This document shows positions 25,520 through 34,829 of a stretch of DNA of 64,000 nt, one piece after another; the first letter of the stretch is position 1; each line of letters opens with the position of its first letter. Position numbers and translations under genes: made by a program. The notes below the pieces were generated by a model, which saw only the letters and a list, made by a program, of their open reading frames with translations, searched no databases and was not told the origin of the DNA. This stretch comes from Marinifilum sp965230805 (GTDB lineage Bacteria; Bacteroidota; Bacteroidia; Bacteroidales; Marinifilaceae), in assembly GCF_965230805.1 (NCBI RefSeq), contig NZ_OZ246019.1:2728001-2792000 (forward strand). The letters run 5' to 3'.

Positions 25520-27202
25520 TTAGCTTTTTCTTTTAATTCTTAATTTTTGACCTACTTTTAAGCTTCGAGCATCTTTTATGTTATTTAATTTCATGATGTC
25601 ATAGTTAGATACCCCTGGGAATTTCTTGGCAATTGTCCAGAAATTATCGCCTCTGCGTACTGTGTAATAGATGTATGAGCCATCGTATTTTTGCGTAGAA
25701 GTAATATTTGTTGCACTTTTCTTTGTACTTGCTGATTTACCCAAAGTAGCTTGTTTTTGGACAAAGTTCATTTGATTAAAATTACTGTAATATGCTAGCT
25801 TGGATTTAGGCACATACACAACAAGCTTTTGTCCTACCTTAATTAAGTTTCTTCTAATGTTATTCCAATAACGCAAATCGGAAGTTCTAACGTGAAACCA
25901 CGATGCAATAAGACCAACAGCATCTCCAGGTTTTACTTTATAATATACTTTAGCCTTGTTTTTAGGTGCTACATGGGCAAATCTCTGATATCTATCCCTA
26001 GGGTTAACAACCTTGTCTTTTTGACTGAAATAATAATCTTTTTTATAAGAGAAAATAGAATCTTGCAAGTCAATGAACTTCGATGTAAATTCTAATGGAA
26101 GTTTAAGCGAATAAGCTTTATCTCCTGGTAAAATATCTGCTCTATATTGTGGATTTAAATCTCTTAGTTGTTCTTTAGGAATATTGATCACTTTCGAAAC
26201 CTGATCAAAATGCAGAGTTTCATCAATCATTAAAGTGTCGCAAGCTATTGGGAAATTTGATTTTTTCGGATATAAATTGTGTTCTTTGTGATAATTAAAA
26301 GTATAAATTGCTGCTATGAAAGCAGGTACGTAACCTCTTGTTTCACGAGGGAGCCTATAATATATATCCCAATAATTTCTTTTGCCTCCACTGCGGCGAA
26401 TGGCTTTATTTACGTTACCGGGACCACAATTGTAGGCCGCAATTACCAAATGCCAATTGCCGTAAACCTTATACATATCCTTTAAGTACTTCACAGCAGC
26501 ATAGCTCGATTTAATTGGATCTCTTCTTTCATCCACAAATGAGTTGATATTCAGCTTATACATTTTACCTGTTCCGTACATGAATTGCCAAAGGCCACTT
26601 GCACCTGCACGTGACAATGCTTTAGGATTTAGTGCCGATTCAATTATTGGAAGGTATTTTAATTCTTGGGGAAGCCCTTCCTTATCCAGGATTGCTTCAA
26701 AAATAGGGAAGTAATATTCCGATAATCCCATCATGTATTCAACTTGAGATCGTCTTTTCTCAGAATACAATTTGATGTAATTCTCAACGATTTTATTGAA
26801 GGATAGATCAATTAAGGAAGGAACTGCTTTTAATCGATTGATGTAGACAGAATCGGAAAGAGCTATGTTAGAATTAAGCTTTTTAGTACTGTATTGTGAA
26901 TCCGTATGTTCAATATACCAAAGATGAAGTAAACTATCCAAATTATTTGAAAAGTTGGGATTTATAATATCATTTAGATCGTATCGAACATCCACATTGT
27001 TTAGCTTTAAAAATGCTAAAGTGTCAGATTCTATTACTGGTTCATTTTCGGCAGTTTCCTTATAAACTGTATCTATAGTAGGTAGAACACTTTCGGTTGC
27101 TACCGGCATTTCTTGCTTATTTTGAGTGGCATTTGGCTTAATGGTACTACATGCCAATGTAGTTCCCAATAAAAGAACTGGTATATATATTTTTCTTCTC
27201 AT
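25520..27202 (-). CDS. mltD: MltD-type membrane-bound lytic transglycosylase
   Basis: Cleaves peptidoglycan glycan strands. The 560 residues begin with a lipoprotein signal (lipobox TLAC, Cys18). The SLT domain spans about 165-300, with catalytic Glu188 in LPIIESALNPKALS and the family motifs SGLWQFM and AAYNCGPGNV. Two C-terminal LysM modules (about 415-462 and 513-558) bind the wall. It is the last gene of the parA-parB-DUF5683-mltD operon, a conserved order in Bacteroidota that groups chromosome partition with envelope growth. Confidence 0.9.
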   Translation of the reverse strand: MRRKIYIPVLLLGTTLACSTIKPNATQNKQEMPVATESVLPTIDTVYKETAENEPVIESDTLAFLKLNNVDVRYDLNDIINPNFSNNLDSLLHLWYIEHTDSQYSTKKLNSNIALSDSVYINRLKAVPSLIDLSFNKIVENYIKLYSEKRRSQVEYMMGLSEYYFPIFEAILDKEGLPQELKYLPIIESALNPKALSRAGASGLWQFMYGTGKMYKLNINSFVDERRDPIKSSYAAVKYLKDMYKVYGNWHLVIAAYNCGPGNVNKAIRRSGGKRNYWDIYYRLPRETRGYVPAFIAAIYTFNYHKEHNLYPKKSNFPIACDTLMIDETLHFDQVSKVINIPKEQLRDLNPQYRADILPGDKAYSLKLPLEFTSKFIDLQDSIFSYKKDYYFSQKDKVVNPRDRYQRFAHVAPKNKAKVYYKVKPGDAVGLIASWFHVRTSDLRYWNNIRRNLIKVGQKLVVYVPKSKLAYYSNFNQMNFVQKQATLGKSASTKKSATNITSTQKYDGSYIYYTVRRGDNFWTIAKKFPGVSNYDIMKLNNIKDARSLKVGQKLRIKRKS

Positions 27203-27212
27203 TTTCTCTATT

Positions 27213-27872
27213 CTAAAAAGTAATTTGGCATCTAAATCCTAAAGAGTTGCCGGTAAATGCTGAATAGCTAACAGCAGGTTCAACTCTTAGTGTAAGTTCA
27301 TCGTTTACATTAAAATTCATCAAGTGAGCGTCAATAGCTGCATCAATGATATTTAATACGTAAACACCAGCTAAAATGATATAGCTTAGGTCTCTGTCGT
27401 GTTTATAGGAATCTTTTCTATTCTGGAGTTGAGTTTTAAACCATTGATCAGTTCTGCTATCGGAATTGTCCCAGTCTCTATCCAGTATTTTCTGATAAGA
27501 GTTGGCTGTTGGCTTAGGTGTTTGACTTTGTTGTTCTTCAGGAAGATTCTTCCATTCCAGAAATATAGAAAAGTCGCGAAAAGCATTTTTATTTTCTTTA
27601 AATCTTTTTGTATTCCAATCGATGGCATAAACGGTTGCTCCAATTCCTGCATAAAGAATAGGAATTTTCCAGTATTTTTTATTGTATGCCTGGCCTAAAC
27701 CGGGTAGCATAACTGAATACATTGTAGCTTTATGAGGCGAGTGTACCTTAGTACTCGATTCCACTTGCACGGTATCAGCTATAATTTTCTGTGCCTGCAC
27801 TCTTAAAGGCCGGGCAAAGAACATCACACACAATACCGCCACTAAACCAAAAAGTGGGCGTAATTTGTTCAA
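27213..27872 (-). CDS. DUF5683-family protein
   Basis: 219 residues with an N-terminal signal or anchor helix (about 8-28). The conserved core starts SPHKATMYSVMLPGLGQAYNKKYWKIPILYAGIG, and a second hydrophobic stretch (ILAGVYVLNIIDAAIDAHL) lies near residues 168-186. The family is specific to Bacteroidota and regularly sits between parB and a transglycosylase, as here. Its function is unknown; an envelope role is inferred from neighbours. Confidence 0.8.
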   Translation of the reverse strand: MNKLRPLFGLVAVLCVMFFARPLRVQAQKIIADTVQVESSTKVHSPHKATMYSVMLPGLGQAYNKKYWKIPILYAGIGATVYAIDWNTKRFKENKNAFRDFSIFLEWKNLPEEQQSQTPKPTANSYQKILDRDWDNSDSRTDQWFKTQLQNRKDSYKHDRDLSYIILAGVYVLNIIDAAIDAHLMNFNVNDELTLRVEPAVSYSAFTGNSLGFRCQITF

Positions 27873-27899
27873 TTTGTATTGCTTTAATATTATTACTAT

Positions 27900-28775
27900 T
27901 TACGAATTCATTTGATCCATAACGGCCAAAATGCGCTCTAAATCATCATCTGATTTAAAAGGGATAATTATTTTTCCTTTGCCGTTATTTGTGCGTTTTA
28001 AATCAACTTTAGTTTTAAAATGTTGAGAAAGGTGATCTTTCAAAGACTCATATTCTTCAGGCAAGGAAGTTTTCGTTGGAGCTTTTTGCTCATTTTTCCC
28101 ATTGTTTAGTTCACGAACCAATTCCTCTACTTTTCGAACAGAGTAATCGTTTTGAACTGTTAATTGAAAAATTTCAAGCTGCGATTTAGGGTCGTTAATA
28201 TTAACAAGAGCTCTGGCATGACCCATAAGAAGTCTTTTGTCTCGAATTCCTTTCTGAATTTCGGCAGGCAACTTTAGTAATCGTAAATAGTTAGATATGG
28301 TGGAGCGTTTTTTTCCAACGCGTTCGGATAAACTCTCTTGGGTTAGTTTAATTTCATCAATTAATCGTTGGTAACTAATTGCAATTTCAATTGAATCGAG
28401 ATCTTCACGTTGAATGTTCTCAACTAATGCCAACTCCAACATCTTGTCATCATCGGCAAGTCGAATGTAAACGGGAACTTTTGTTAATCCAGCAATTTTT
28501 GCTGCTCTAAATCTTCGTTCCCCAGCAATAAGTTGGTAAGAATTATTATTGATTTTGCGCACAGTTAGTGGTTGAACAATGCCCAGTTCTTTAATTGATT
28601 GGGCAAGTTCATTCAAAGCTTCTTCGTCGAATTTTGTTCTAGGTTGATAAGGATTGGCTTCAATTTTAGAAATTTCAATCTCATTACTTAAATTTCTTTC
28701 TGATTTTGCCTGTACTTCATCAGCATCGTCAATTAGTGCTCCTAATCCCCTTCCTAATGCGCTTTTCTTTGCCAT
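27900..28775 (-). CDS. parB: Chromosome-partitioning protein ParB (Spo0J)
   Basis: CTPase and parS-binding protein that loads onto the origin region. The 291 residues open with KKSALGRGLGALI, the ParA-contact motif. The ParB/sulfiredoxin domain follows with NPYQPRTKFDEEAL and the GERRFRAAKIAGL motif near residue 86. A helix-turn-helix region (ESLSERVGKKRSTISNYLRLL) comes next, then a C-terminal dimerisation part. It is 20 bases downstream of parA. A chromosome-type parAB pair often marks proximity to oriC, but no origin is visible here. Confidence 0.95.
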   Translation of the reverse strand: MAKKSALGRGLGALIDDADEVQAKSERNLSNEIEISKIEANPYQPRTKFDEEALNELAQSIKELGIVQPLTVRKINNNSYQLIAGERRFRAAKIAGLTKVPVYIRLADDDKMLELALVENIQREDLDSIEIAISYQRLIDEIKLTQESLSERVGKKRSTISNYLRLLKLPAEIQKGIRDKRLLMGHARALVNINDPKSQLEIFQLTVQNDYSVRKVEELVRELNNGKNEQKAPTKTSLPEEYESLKDHLSQHFKTKVDLKRTNNGKGKIIIPFKSDDDLERILAVMDQMNS

Positions 28776-28795
28776 GTTACTCTTTCAATATTATA

Positions 28796-29599
28796 TTATT
28801 CGCTGATAATCTTTTCTTGATTACTTATTTTAGTCATGTTGTTATTTTGCAACAATTCACGGGCTAAATTTAAGTAATTAATTGCACCTGCCGAATCAGC
28901 ATCGTAAAGAATTGCAGGTTTACCATAGCTAGGTGCTTCTCCAAGTTTGGTATTGCGTTGTATAATGGTTTCAAATACCATATCTTGAAAATGCTTTTTA
29001 ACCTCGCTAACTACCTGATTTGATAATCTTAAACGACTATCGTACATGGTTAAAAGGAAACCTTCGATTTCCAATTCGGTATTTAAACGGCTCTGAATGA
29101 TTTTAATCGTGTTCAAAAGTTTGCCAAGACCTTCCAAAGCGAAATATTCACATTGAACAGGAATGATAACAGAATCGGCAGCTGTTAGTGCATTTACTGT
29201 TATCAAACCCAGGGATGGAGAACAGTCGATCAGAACAAAATCATAATCAGAACTAACTTGCTCTAACACCTTCGAAAGAATTTTCTCACGATTCGCCAAG
29301 TTTAGCATTTCAATTTCAGCACCAACCAAATCAATATGAGAAGGAATAATATCAAACCCTTCAATATCACTTTTAAGAACTGCTTTCTTAGGATCTATCC
29401 CATCTACTATACATTCATAAATGCTTTTCTCAATTGAACGTACGTCGAATCCTATTCCTGATGTAGAATTAGCCTGTGGATCAGCGTCAACGATCAAAAC
29501 CTTATATTCCAAAACGGCAAGGCTCGATGCCAGATTGATAGCCGTTGTGGTTTTTCCAACCCCTCCCTTTTGGTTCGCCAGAGCAATAATTTTAGCCAT
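28796..29599 (-). CDS. parA: Chromosome-partitioning ATPase ParA (Soj)
   Basis: Deviant-Walker ATPase that works with ParB. The start is taken at the ATG of MAKIIALANQKGG; an ATG two codons upstream is possible. The motif KGGVGKTTTAINLA carries the signature lysine, VDADPQANST is the A' motif, and IDCSPSLGLITVNAL the Walker B region. The 267 residues suit the short chromosomal type without an N-terminal HTH. First gene of a four-gene operon. Confidence 0.95.
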   Translation of the reverse strand: MAKIIALANQKGGVGKTTTAINLASSLAVLEYKVLIVDADPQANSTSGIGFDVRSIEKSIYECIVDGIDPKKAVLKSDIEGFDIIPSHIDLVGAEIEMLNLANREKILSKVLEQVSSDYDFVLIDCSPSLGLITVNALTAADSVIIPVQCEYFALEGLGKLLNTIKIIQSRLNTELEIEGFLLTMYDSRLRLSNQVVSEVKKHFQDMVFETIIQRNTKLGEAPSYGKPAILYDADSAGAINYLNLARELLQNNNMTKISNQEKIISE

Positions 29600-29648
29600 A
29601 AACAATTCGTATTACAAGGATTTAAATTTAAATGATTTGATGTTGTCC

Positions 29649-29656
29649 CAAAGATA
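29649..29656 (-). promoter_or_regulatory. -7 promoter motif of the parA operon
   Basis: On the minus strand TATCTTTG, an exact TAnnTTTG match, 49 bases before the parA start. No -33 element is recognisable. Confidence 0.4.
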
Positions 29657-29816
29657 CAATTTTAAGCGACATTTAAAATCTTGAGTGCCTCTAAAATAGC
29701 CATTGATTGATCTTAAATTTTCAACATATCTATGGGTCGAGATTGTCAAATCGAAGAATAATGAACTTCCTAAACATCAGTTGTTTTCATAATTAATTCC
29801 TGTTCCTCCAAAGAAA

Positions 29817-30818
29817 TTAAGCCTGTGCAAATAGTTTAATGCTTTCTTCCAGCAATTTTTTCTTTTCAATTGGCACAACAACTGGAATTTCACATACAAT
29901 ACCACCAGCCAGATTAGATATTGCAGCTATATCTTTGGCTTCCATTCCTGCAGCTAAACAAAGAGTTGCAACGCTAATAACAGTATCACCAGCTCCTGAA
30001 ACATCTGCAATTTCACGAACAACGGCGGGAATGTGCTCATATGTACTTTCGTTGCTAATAAAAACGCCAAGTTCCGATAGAGTTATCAACAGTTTGTTAA
30101 TATCCATTTCTTTTTGGAACTTTTTGGCTTCGCTAAACAATCCTTCAATATCTCCTTTTTCAAGATTTAGATTCGATCCTTCGACAAACTCCTTAAAATT
30201 GGGTTTGAATAGCGTAACGTTTTTATAATCTGAGTAATGTCTCTTCTTAGGGTCTACAAGGACAGGAATATTTTTTTTGTTTGCAATGGCTGTAATCTCT
30301 TCAATTAGCTTCTTAGTAATTACTCCTTTGTCGTAATCTTCGAAAACCACTGCGTGAATTTCCTGCTTCCCGATTAAATTTTTGATGTGATCGATAAATT
30401 CAAATTCAATTTCATCGGCTAATTCGTGGGTATCTTCTTCGTCGACACGAATCATGTGCTGGTTGTCGCTAATAAACCTCGTTTTTACCGTTGTTCTTCT
30501 ATGTTTACTCGCTATGATTCCAAACTGTTCCTTTTGTATTTCGGTTAAGAGTTCTAAGAATTCTTTCCCTTTCTCGTCGTTTCCTATCACCGAACAGAGT
30601 ATAGGATTGGCACCCATCGATTTAATATTTAATGCAACATTGGCTGCACCACCTAATCTGCTTTCGCGATTCACGCAAGAAACGATTGGTACAGGTGCTT
30701 CAGGCGAAATTCGTTCTACCTTACCCCATACATAGGCATCAACCATTACATCTCCAATAATAAGGACATTATAATCAGCAAAACTTTCGAAAGTTTTTTC
30801 CAGTTCAATTTTCTTCAC
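29817..30818 (-). CDS. rfaE1: D-glycero-beta-D-manno-heptose-7-phosphate kinase
   Basis: PfkB-family kinase of ADP-heptose synthesis for the LPS core. The GTG at 30818 gives 333 residues starting with KKIELEKTFESF. An upstream ATG at 30908 would add 30 residues rich in Cys and His that look unconserved. Motifs are the GDVMVDAYVWG opening, GGAANVALN, and the anion-hole motif DVSGAGDTVISV near the C-terminus. The nucleotidyltransferase half found in HldE fusions is absent, so a separate rfaE2 is expected elsewhere. Confidence 0.85.
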   Translation of the reverse strand: MKKIELEKTFESFADYNVLIIGDVMVDAYVWGKVERISPEAPVPIVSCVNRESRLGGAANVALNIKSMGANPILCSVIGNDEKGKEFLELLTEIQKEQFGIIASKHRRTTVKTRFISDNQHMIRVDEEDTHELADEIEFEFIDHIKNLIGKQEIHAVVFEDYDKGVITKKLIEEITAIANKKNIPVLVDPKKRHYSDYKNVTLFKPNFKEFVEGSNLNLEKGDIEGLFSEAKKFQKEMDINKLLITLSELGVFISNESTYEHIPAVVREIADVSGAGDTVISVATLCLAAGMEAKDIAAISNLAGGIVCEIPVVVPIEKKKLLEESIKLFAQA

Positions 30819-31251
30819 GATGATTCGATTTTCGAAATTATGAGGGCAAAGATAAACAAATTCGCTTGTTCGGGAACAGGAACAATTTTCCTTATGATTT
30901 TTTAACACTTGAGTTCTGCACTTGGCATTTGCATTTCAGAATCGCTAGTCCTGATTTGAAATCAGGGCTTTCGGAGCTCAGGATTTTTAATTCTAAAAAT
31001 TTAGATTTATCTATCGGATCCTCAAAAACACGTAAATCTTGTAAAGGATGCGTGTTTTTCATCTCAAAGTAGTTCAATGCTCATGCTTGTGTGGTGGTAT
31101 CAATGGTTTCCTTATGAGAGTCGAGTCTTATTGTGAATAAAGCCCCTCAGGTCTTCACTTCTGCTTCTTTGCTTTCTTGTTTTTTTACCAAGATATTAAT
31201 GCCAGCGCTCCTTTCTGTTCTTGGCATTTGCATTTCTATGCTTGATTGGCA
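30819..31251. other. Gap with short repeats and decayed sequence
   Basis: CTTGGCATTTGCATTTC occurs twice, at 30921-30937 and 31220-31236. The segment 31061-31110 resembles 40207-40257. Read on the minus strand both encode similar peptides (TIDTTTQA-stop-ALNYFEMK here), which suggests a decayed coding fragment. I see no intact gene and no clear terminator. Confidence 0.4.
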
Positions 31252-33726
31252 TTAGATTGGATCAACATCAAAGTTGATTACAATGCTTTTAAATTTATCG
31301 ATTTCTTTTAGGAAGTTGGCTTGTTGATTCAAAATCCATTTGGCTTTTGCGGGTGAACTTTTCTTTTCAATTTTGATAAGAATATTTACGATAAAAGAGT
31401 TCTGAATACGATTGATTAAAGGCGATTGTGGACCAAATATGCGAATGCCAAATATCTTGCGTAGCGAACTGGCCAGATAGTTGGCTGCTTCGTTCACCAA
31501 GCCTTGGTTTTTGTGTTTTAAGCTAATGTTTATCAGACGATAAAAAGGAGGATAAATGTATTCTTCTCGCTCTGCAATTTGTGAAGAATACATCTCAAAA
31601 TAATCATTTTTAACTACATTTTTAATGATATCATGATCCGGAGTATAGGTTTGAATTAAAACCTTACCCCTCTTTTTTTTTCTGCCCGCTCTGCCCGAAA
31701 CTTGCGCCATCATCTGAAAGCTTCGTTCGTAGGCCCTAAAATCAGGATAATTAAGCATGGAATCTGCATTTAATATTCCAACCAAACTAACATTATCAAA
31801 ATCCAAGCCTTTCGAAACCATTTGAGTACCTACCAAAATATCTATTTCTTGCTGCTCAAATTGGTAGATTATTTTCTCGTAGGCATTTTTTTTACGTGTG
31901 GTATCTAAATCCATTCTGCCAACTCTGGCTTCCGGAAAAATGTGTAATATTTCCTCTTCAATTTTTTCCGTCCCAAAACCTTTGGTCTCCAATTCCTCAG
32001 ATCCACAATGTGTGCATTTGTGAGGAAGAGCCATGCCATGTCCGCAGTAATGGCAGGTAAGCGTATTGTTATGACGATGGTAGGTAAGACTTACCGAGCA
32101 GTTTGGACAGTATGGCACCCAGCCGCACGATTTGCATTCCAAATAAGGGGCATAGCCTCTTCTGTTCTGAAACAGGATGATTTGTTCTTTGTTCTCCAAA
32201 CTTTCTTCCATCTGTGTTACAAGTGCTGGGGAGAAGATGGACTTCATCAACTTTTTTTTTCGAGCCTCTTTGATATCTGTAACAATAATTTCAGGCATTT
32301 CAATTTCCTGATGTCGCTTAAAGAGTTCAACCAAACCATATTTCCCAATTTGAGCATTGTAATAACTTTCAATTGCCGGAGTTGCGGTTCCTAATAAAGT
32401 TTTTGCGCCATGAAGTTGGGCCAGATATAAAGCAGCATCGCGAGCATGATATCTTGGCGAAGGATCAAATTGTTTGTATGTGTTTTCGTGCTCTTCATCA
32501 ACAATGATTAATCCTAAATTGTTAAAAGGAAGAAACACGGATGATCGCACTCCTAAAACAATCTGATAGGATTTGTTAGCATTGTTTTCCAGTACGTTGT
32601 TATATATTTCAACCCGTTCCGCATCACTAAATTTAGAATGGTAAACACCAACCTGATTACCAAAAACTGATTTTAATCGATTGACGATTTGAGTGGTTAA
32701 TGCAATTTCGGGTAAAAGGTAAAGAACCTGTTTTCCTAGTTTAAGGTTCTCCTCAATTAAATGCATGTAAATTTCAGTTTTTCCACTTGATGTTACTCCA
32801 TGCAATAGTACACAATTTTTGTCTTCAAAGTTTTTGTGAATTTCATTAATTGCTTTTTCCTGATGTGAGTTTAACTGCTTTAAGCCAGTAAGTGGCACCT
32901 CATTTAAATCAAGTCGATCAAGCTTTTCATGGTAGAATTTTAGAATCTTCTTATCAACAAGCGATTTCAAAATACTTCGGGAACAATCAATTGATTTTAA
33001 CAGTTTCAGACTACTCACTTTTACAGGAGTATCTTCGAAATAATGTTTGGATAGGTTTAAATATGAATAAAGCAATTCTTGTTGCTTTTTGGCTCTTTTC
33101 AATCCATTAAGGATTGTAGCAATTTCTTCTTCAGGGAAATTAGCGTATAATGTTACAAACTCTTGCTTTTTTTCTTTATAAGTGGATGATATTAGCTCTT
33201 CAACACAAACGGCTCCTTTTTCCATGAGAGATTTTATCTGCGGAAGCGTATTTTTTAAGCCTGTAGCCTGATTTAAACTGGCAATACTTACGTCTTTTGA
33301 ATGCCTTAAAATTGTCAGAATTTGCTCCTGGCTTTTGCTAATTTGTTTTTCGGCAACAAAACTTTCGTTTAGCTTGATTTTGGTTTGACTTTCGAGTTTT
33401 AAGCCCGAAGGTATGGCAGCCTTGTAAACATCTCCCAATACTGCCTGATAGTATTGAGAGATCCAATCCCAAAATTTTAACTGAATCGGATTAATTGCTG
33501 GTATCTCATCAAGACAAGATAGAATATCTTTTAGCTCGTAATCAGTGGGAGCATTACTGTGCAGTTCTTTTACGATGCCAGTATATAGTTTTTTGCTACC
33601 CAATGGAACAACTACTCGTTTTCCTACCGATAATTCTGTTTTTAACTCATCAGGAACCGAATAAGTAAAAACACCTGCTAATGGGAGAGGGAGTATGATA
33701 TCTGCGTATTCGTGATGATTGTTCAT
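31252..33726 (-). CDS. priA: Primosomal replication-restart helicase PriA
   Basis: 3'-5' DNA helicase that reloads the replisome at stalled forks. The 824 residues contain an N-terminal DNA-binding domain (ADIILPLPLAGVFTYSVP), helicase motif I HGVTSSGKTEIYMH, motif II VDEEHENTYKQ, and the zinc region with eight cysteines (CKSC, CPNC, CHYC, CTHC at about 530-575). The later motifs GTQMVSKGLDFDNV and QVSGRAGRK follow. It has its own promoter, which overlaps a strong inverted repeat. Confidence 0.96.
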   Translation of the reverse strand: MNNHHEYADIILPLPLAGVFTYSVPDELKTELSVGKRVVVPLGSKKLYTGIVKELHSNAPTDYELKDILSCLDEIPAINPIQLKFWDWISQYYQAVLGDVYKAAIPSGLKLESQTKIKLNESFVAEKQISKSQEQILTILRHSKDVSIASLNQATGLKNTLPQIKSLMEKGAVCVEELISSTYKEKKQEFVTLYANFPEEEIATILNGLKRAKKQQELLYSYLNLSKHYFEDTPVKVSSLKLLKSIDCSRSILKSLVDKKILKFYHEKLDRLDLNEVPLTGLKQLNSHQEKAINEIHKNFEDKNCVLLHGVTSSGKTEIYMHLIEENLKLGKQVLYLLPEIALTTQIVNRLKSVFGNQVGVYHSKFSDAERVEIYNNVLENNANKSYQIVLGVRSSVFLPFNNLGLIIVDEEHENTYKQFDPSPRYHARDAALYLAQLHGAKTLLGTATPAIESYYNAQIGKYGLVELFKRHQEIEMPEIIVTDIKEARKKKLMKSIFSPALVTQMEESLENKEQIILFQNRRGYAPYLECKSCGWVPYCPNCSVSLTYHRHNNTLTCHYCGHGMALPHKCTHCGSEELETKGFGTEKIEEEILHIFPEARVGRMDLDTTRKKNAYEKIIYQFEQQEIDILVGTQMVSKGLDFDNVSLVGILNADSMLNYPDFRAYERSFQMMAQVSGRAGRKKKRGKVLIQTYTPDHDIIKNVVKNDYFEMYSSQIAEREEYIYPPFYRLINISLKHKNQGLVNEAANYLASSLRKIFGIRIFGPQSPLINRIQNSFIVNILIKIEKKSSPAKAKWILNQQANFLKEIDKFKSIVINFDVDPI

Positions 33727-33742
33727 TTTTGAGCATTTTCCT

Positions 33743-33772
33743 CAAAGTTATTAGTTCTGATTGAAATCCCAA
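33743..33772 (-). promoter_or_regulatory. Promoter of priA
   Basis: Minus strand: TTG (33772-33770), a 19-base spacer, then TAACTTTG (33750-33743). Both elements and the spacing match the Bacteroidota consensus. The predicted start of transcription is about 12 bases before the ATG. Confidence 0.6.
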
Positions 33773-33792
33773 GAGTGGAATCTCAATCAGAA
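33755..33792. repeat. 17-bp inverted repeat over the priA promoter
   Basis: TTCTGATTGAAATCCCA and the complement of 33776-33792 match at 15 of 17 positions, with the 4-base loop AGAG. The repeat covers the -33 region of priA and has no T-run, so it may be an operator or a hairpin at the end of the upstream transcript. Confidence 0.6.
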
Positions 33793-33848
33793 GAAATATC
33801 TTATACCAGTTTTAGGAATACCTCAAGTAAACAATATCTGTCACAGAT

Positions 33849-34829
33849 TTAGATAGAAAGGATTTCGTTAATGTGTAAGTAGGTATCCTTTACTTTCTTT
33901 TTATTCTTGATGGTTTTGTTGAATGGTACGTGAGTAACATCGCCGTTAACCAATCCAACCATGATACTTTTTTGATCATCCAGTAGTGCTTCGACTGCTG
34001 CAACTCCCAAAGTAGATGCTGTTACACGGTCGAATGCCGATGGAGAGCCACCACGTTGCATGTGTCCAAGTATGGATACACGAATATCATATTCAGGATG
34101 TTCTTTTTCAATTTCTTTTGCAATGGTATAAGCTCCTCCAGATTTATCCCCTTCGGCTACAATTACAATTCCACTTGATTTGTGTTCTTTGTATCCTTTT
34201 TCAAGGTATGATTGCAATTCTTTAGCATGGGTTTCTTTTTCAGGAATCAGAATCGCTTCAGCGCCAGTTGCAATTCCGCTTCGTAAAGCAATAAAACCAG
34301 CATCACGTCCCATTACTTCAATAAAGAATAAACGGTTGTGAGCGCTTGCAGTGTCACGAATTTTATCAACAGCTTCGATTACAGTATTGATGGCAGTATC
34401 ATAACCAATGGTATAATCGGTACCATACAAATCGTTATCAATGGTTCCTGGTATACCTACAACAGGAATGTCGTGCTCCTGGGTAAAGATGCGAGCGCCC
34501 GAAAAAGTACCGTCACCACCTATTACAACCAAAGCGTCAATTTTGTTATCAAGCATTTGCTGATAAGCTTTTTGTCTCCCCTCAAAAGTTCTAAACTCTT
34601 GGCTTCTTGCCGAACGAAGAACAGTTCCTCCTTTTCCAATGATATTACTTACATCATGCGATTTCATTTTCTTGAAATTGCCGTTGATCAGGCCTTCATA
34701 GCCTTGCTTAATACCAACAACTTCAATTTTGTTGAAGATTGCAGTGCGAACAACTGCGCGAATCGCAGCGTTCATACCCGGAGCATCACCTCCTGATGTA
34801 AGCACACCTATTTTCTTAATTCGTGACAT
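33849..34829 (-). other. pfkA: pfkA portion with possible internal start
   Basis: The ATG at 34829 opens a 326-residue segment equal to a complete bacterial PfkA, both in length and in its N-terminal sequence (MSRIKKIGVLTSGGD). If the ispH part lost its stop codon recently, this ATG may still be used. No strong Shine-Dalgarno stands before it, which is normal for this phylum. Confidence 0.5.

Noticed and set aside
30908..31077. 61- to 68-codon ORFs on both strands before rfaE1
   Set aside because: Interrupted by stops in the extended frame and lie in short-repeat sequence; treated as decayed material.
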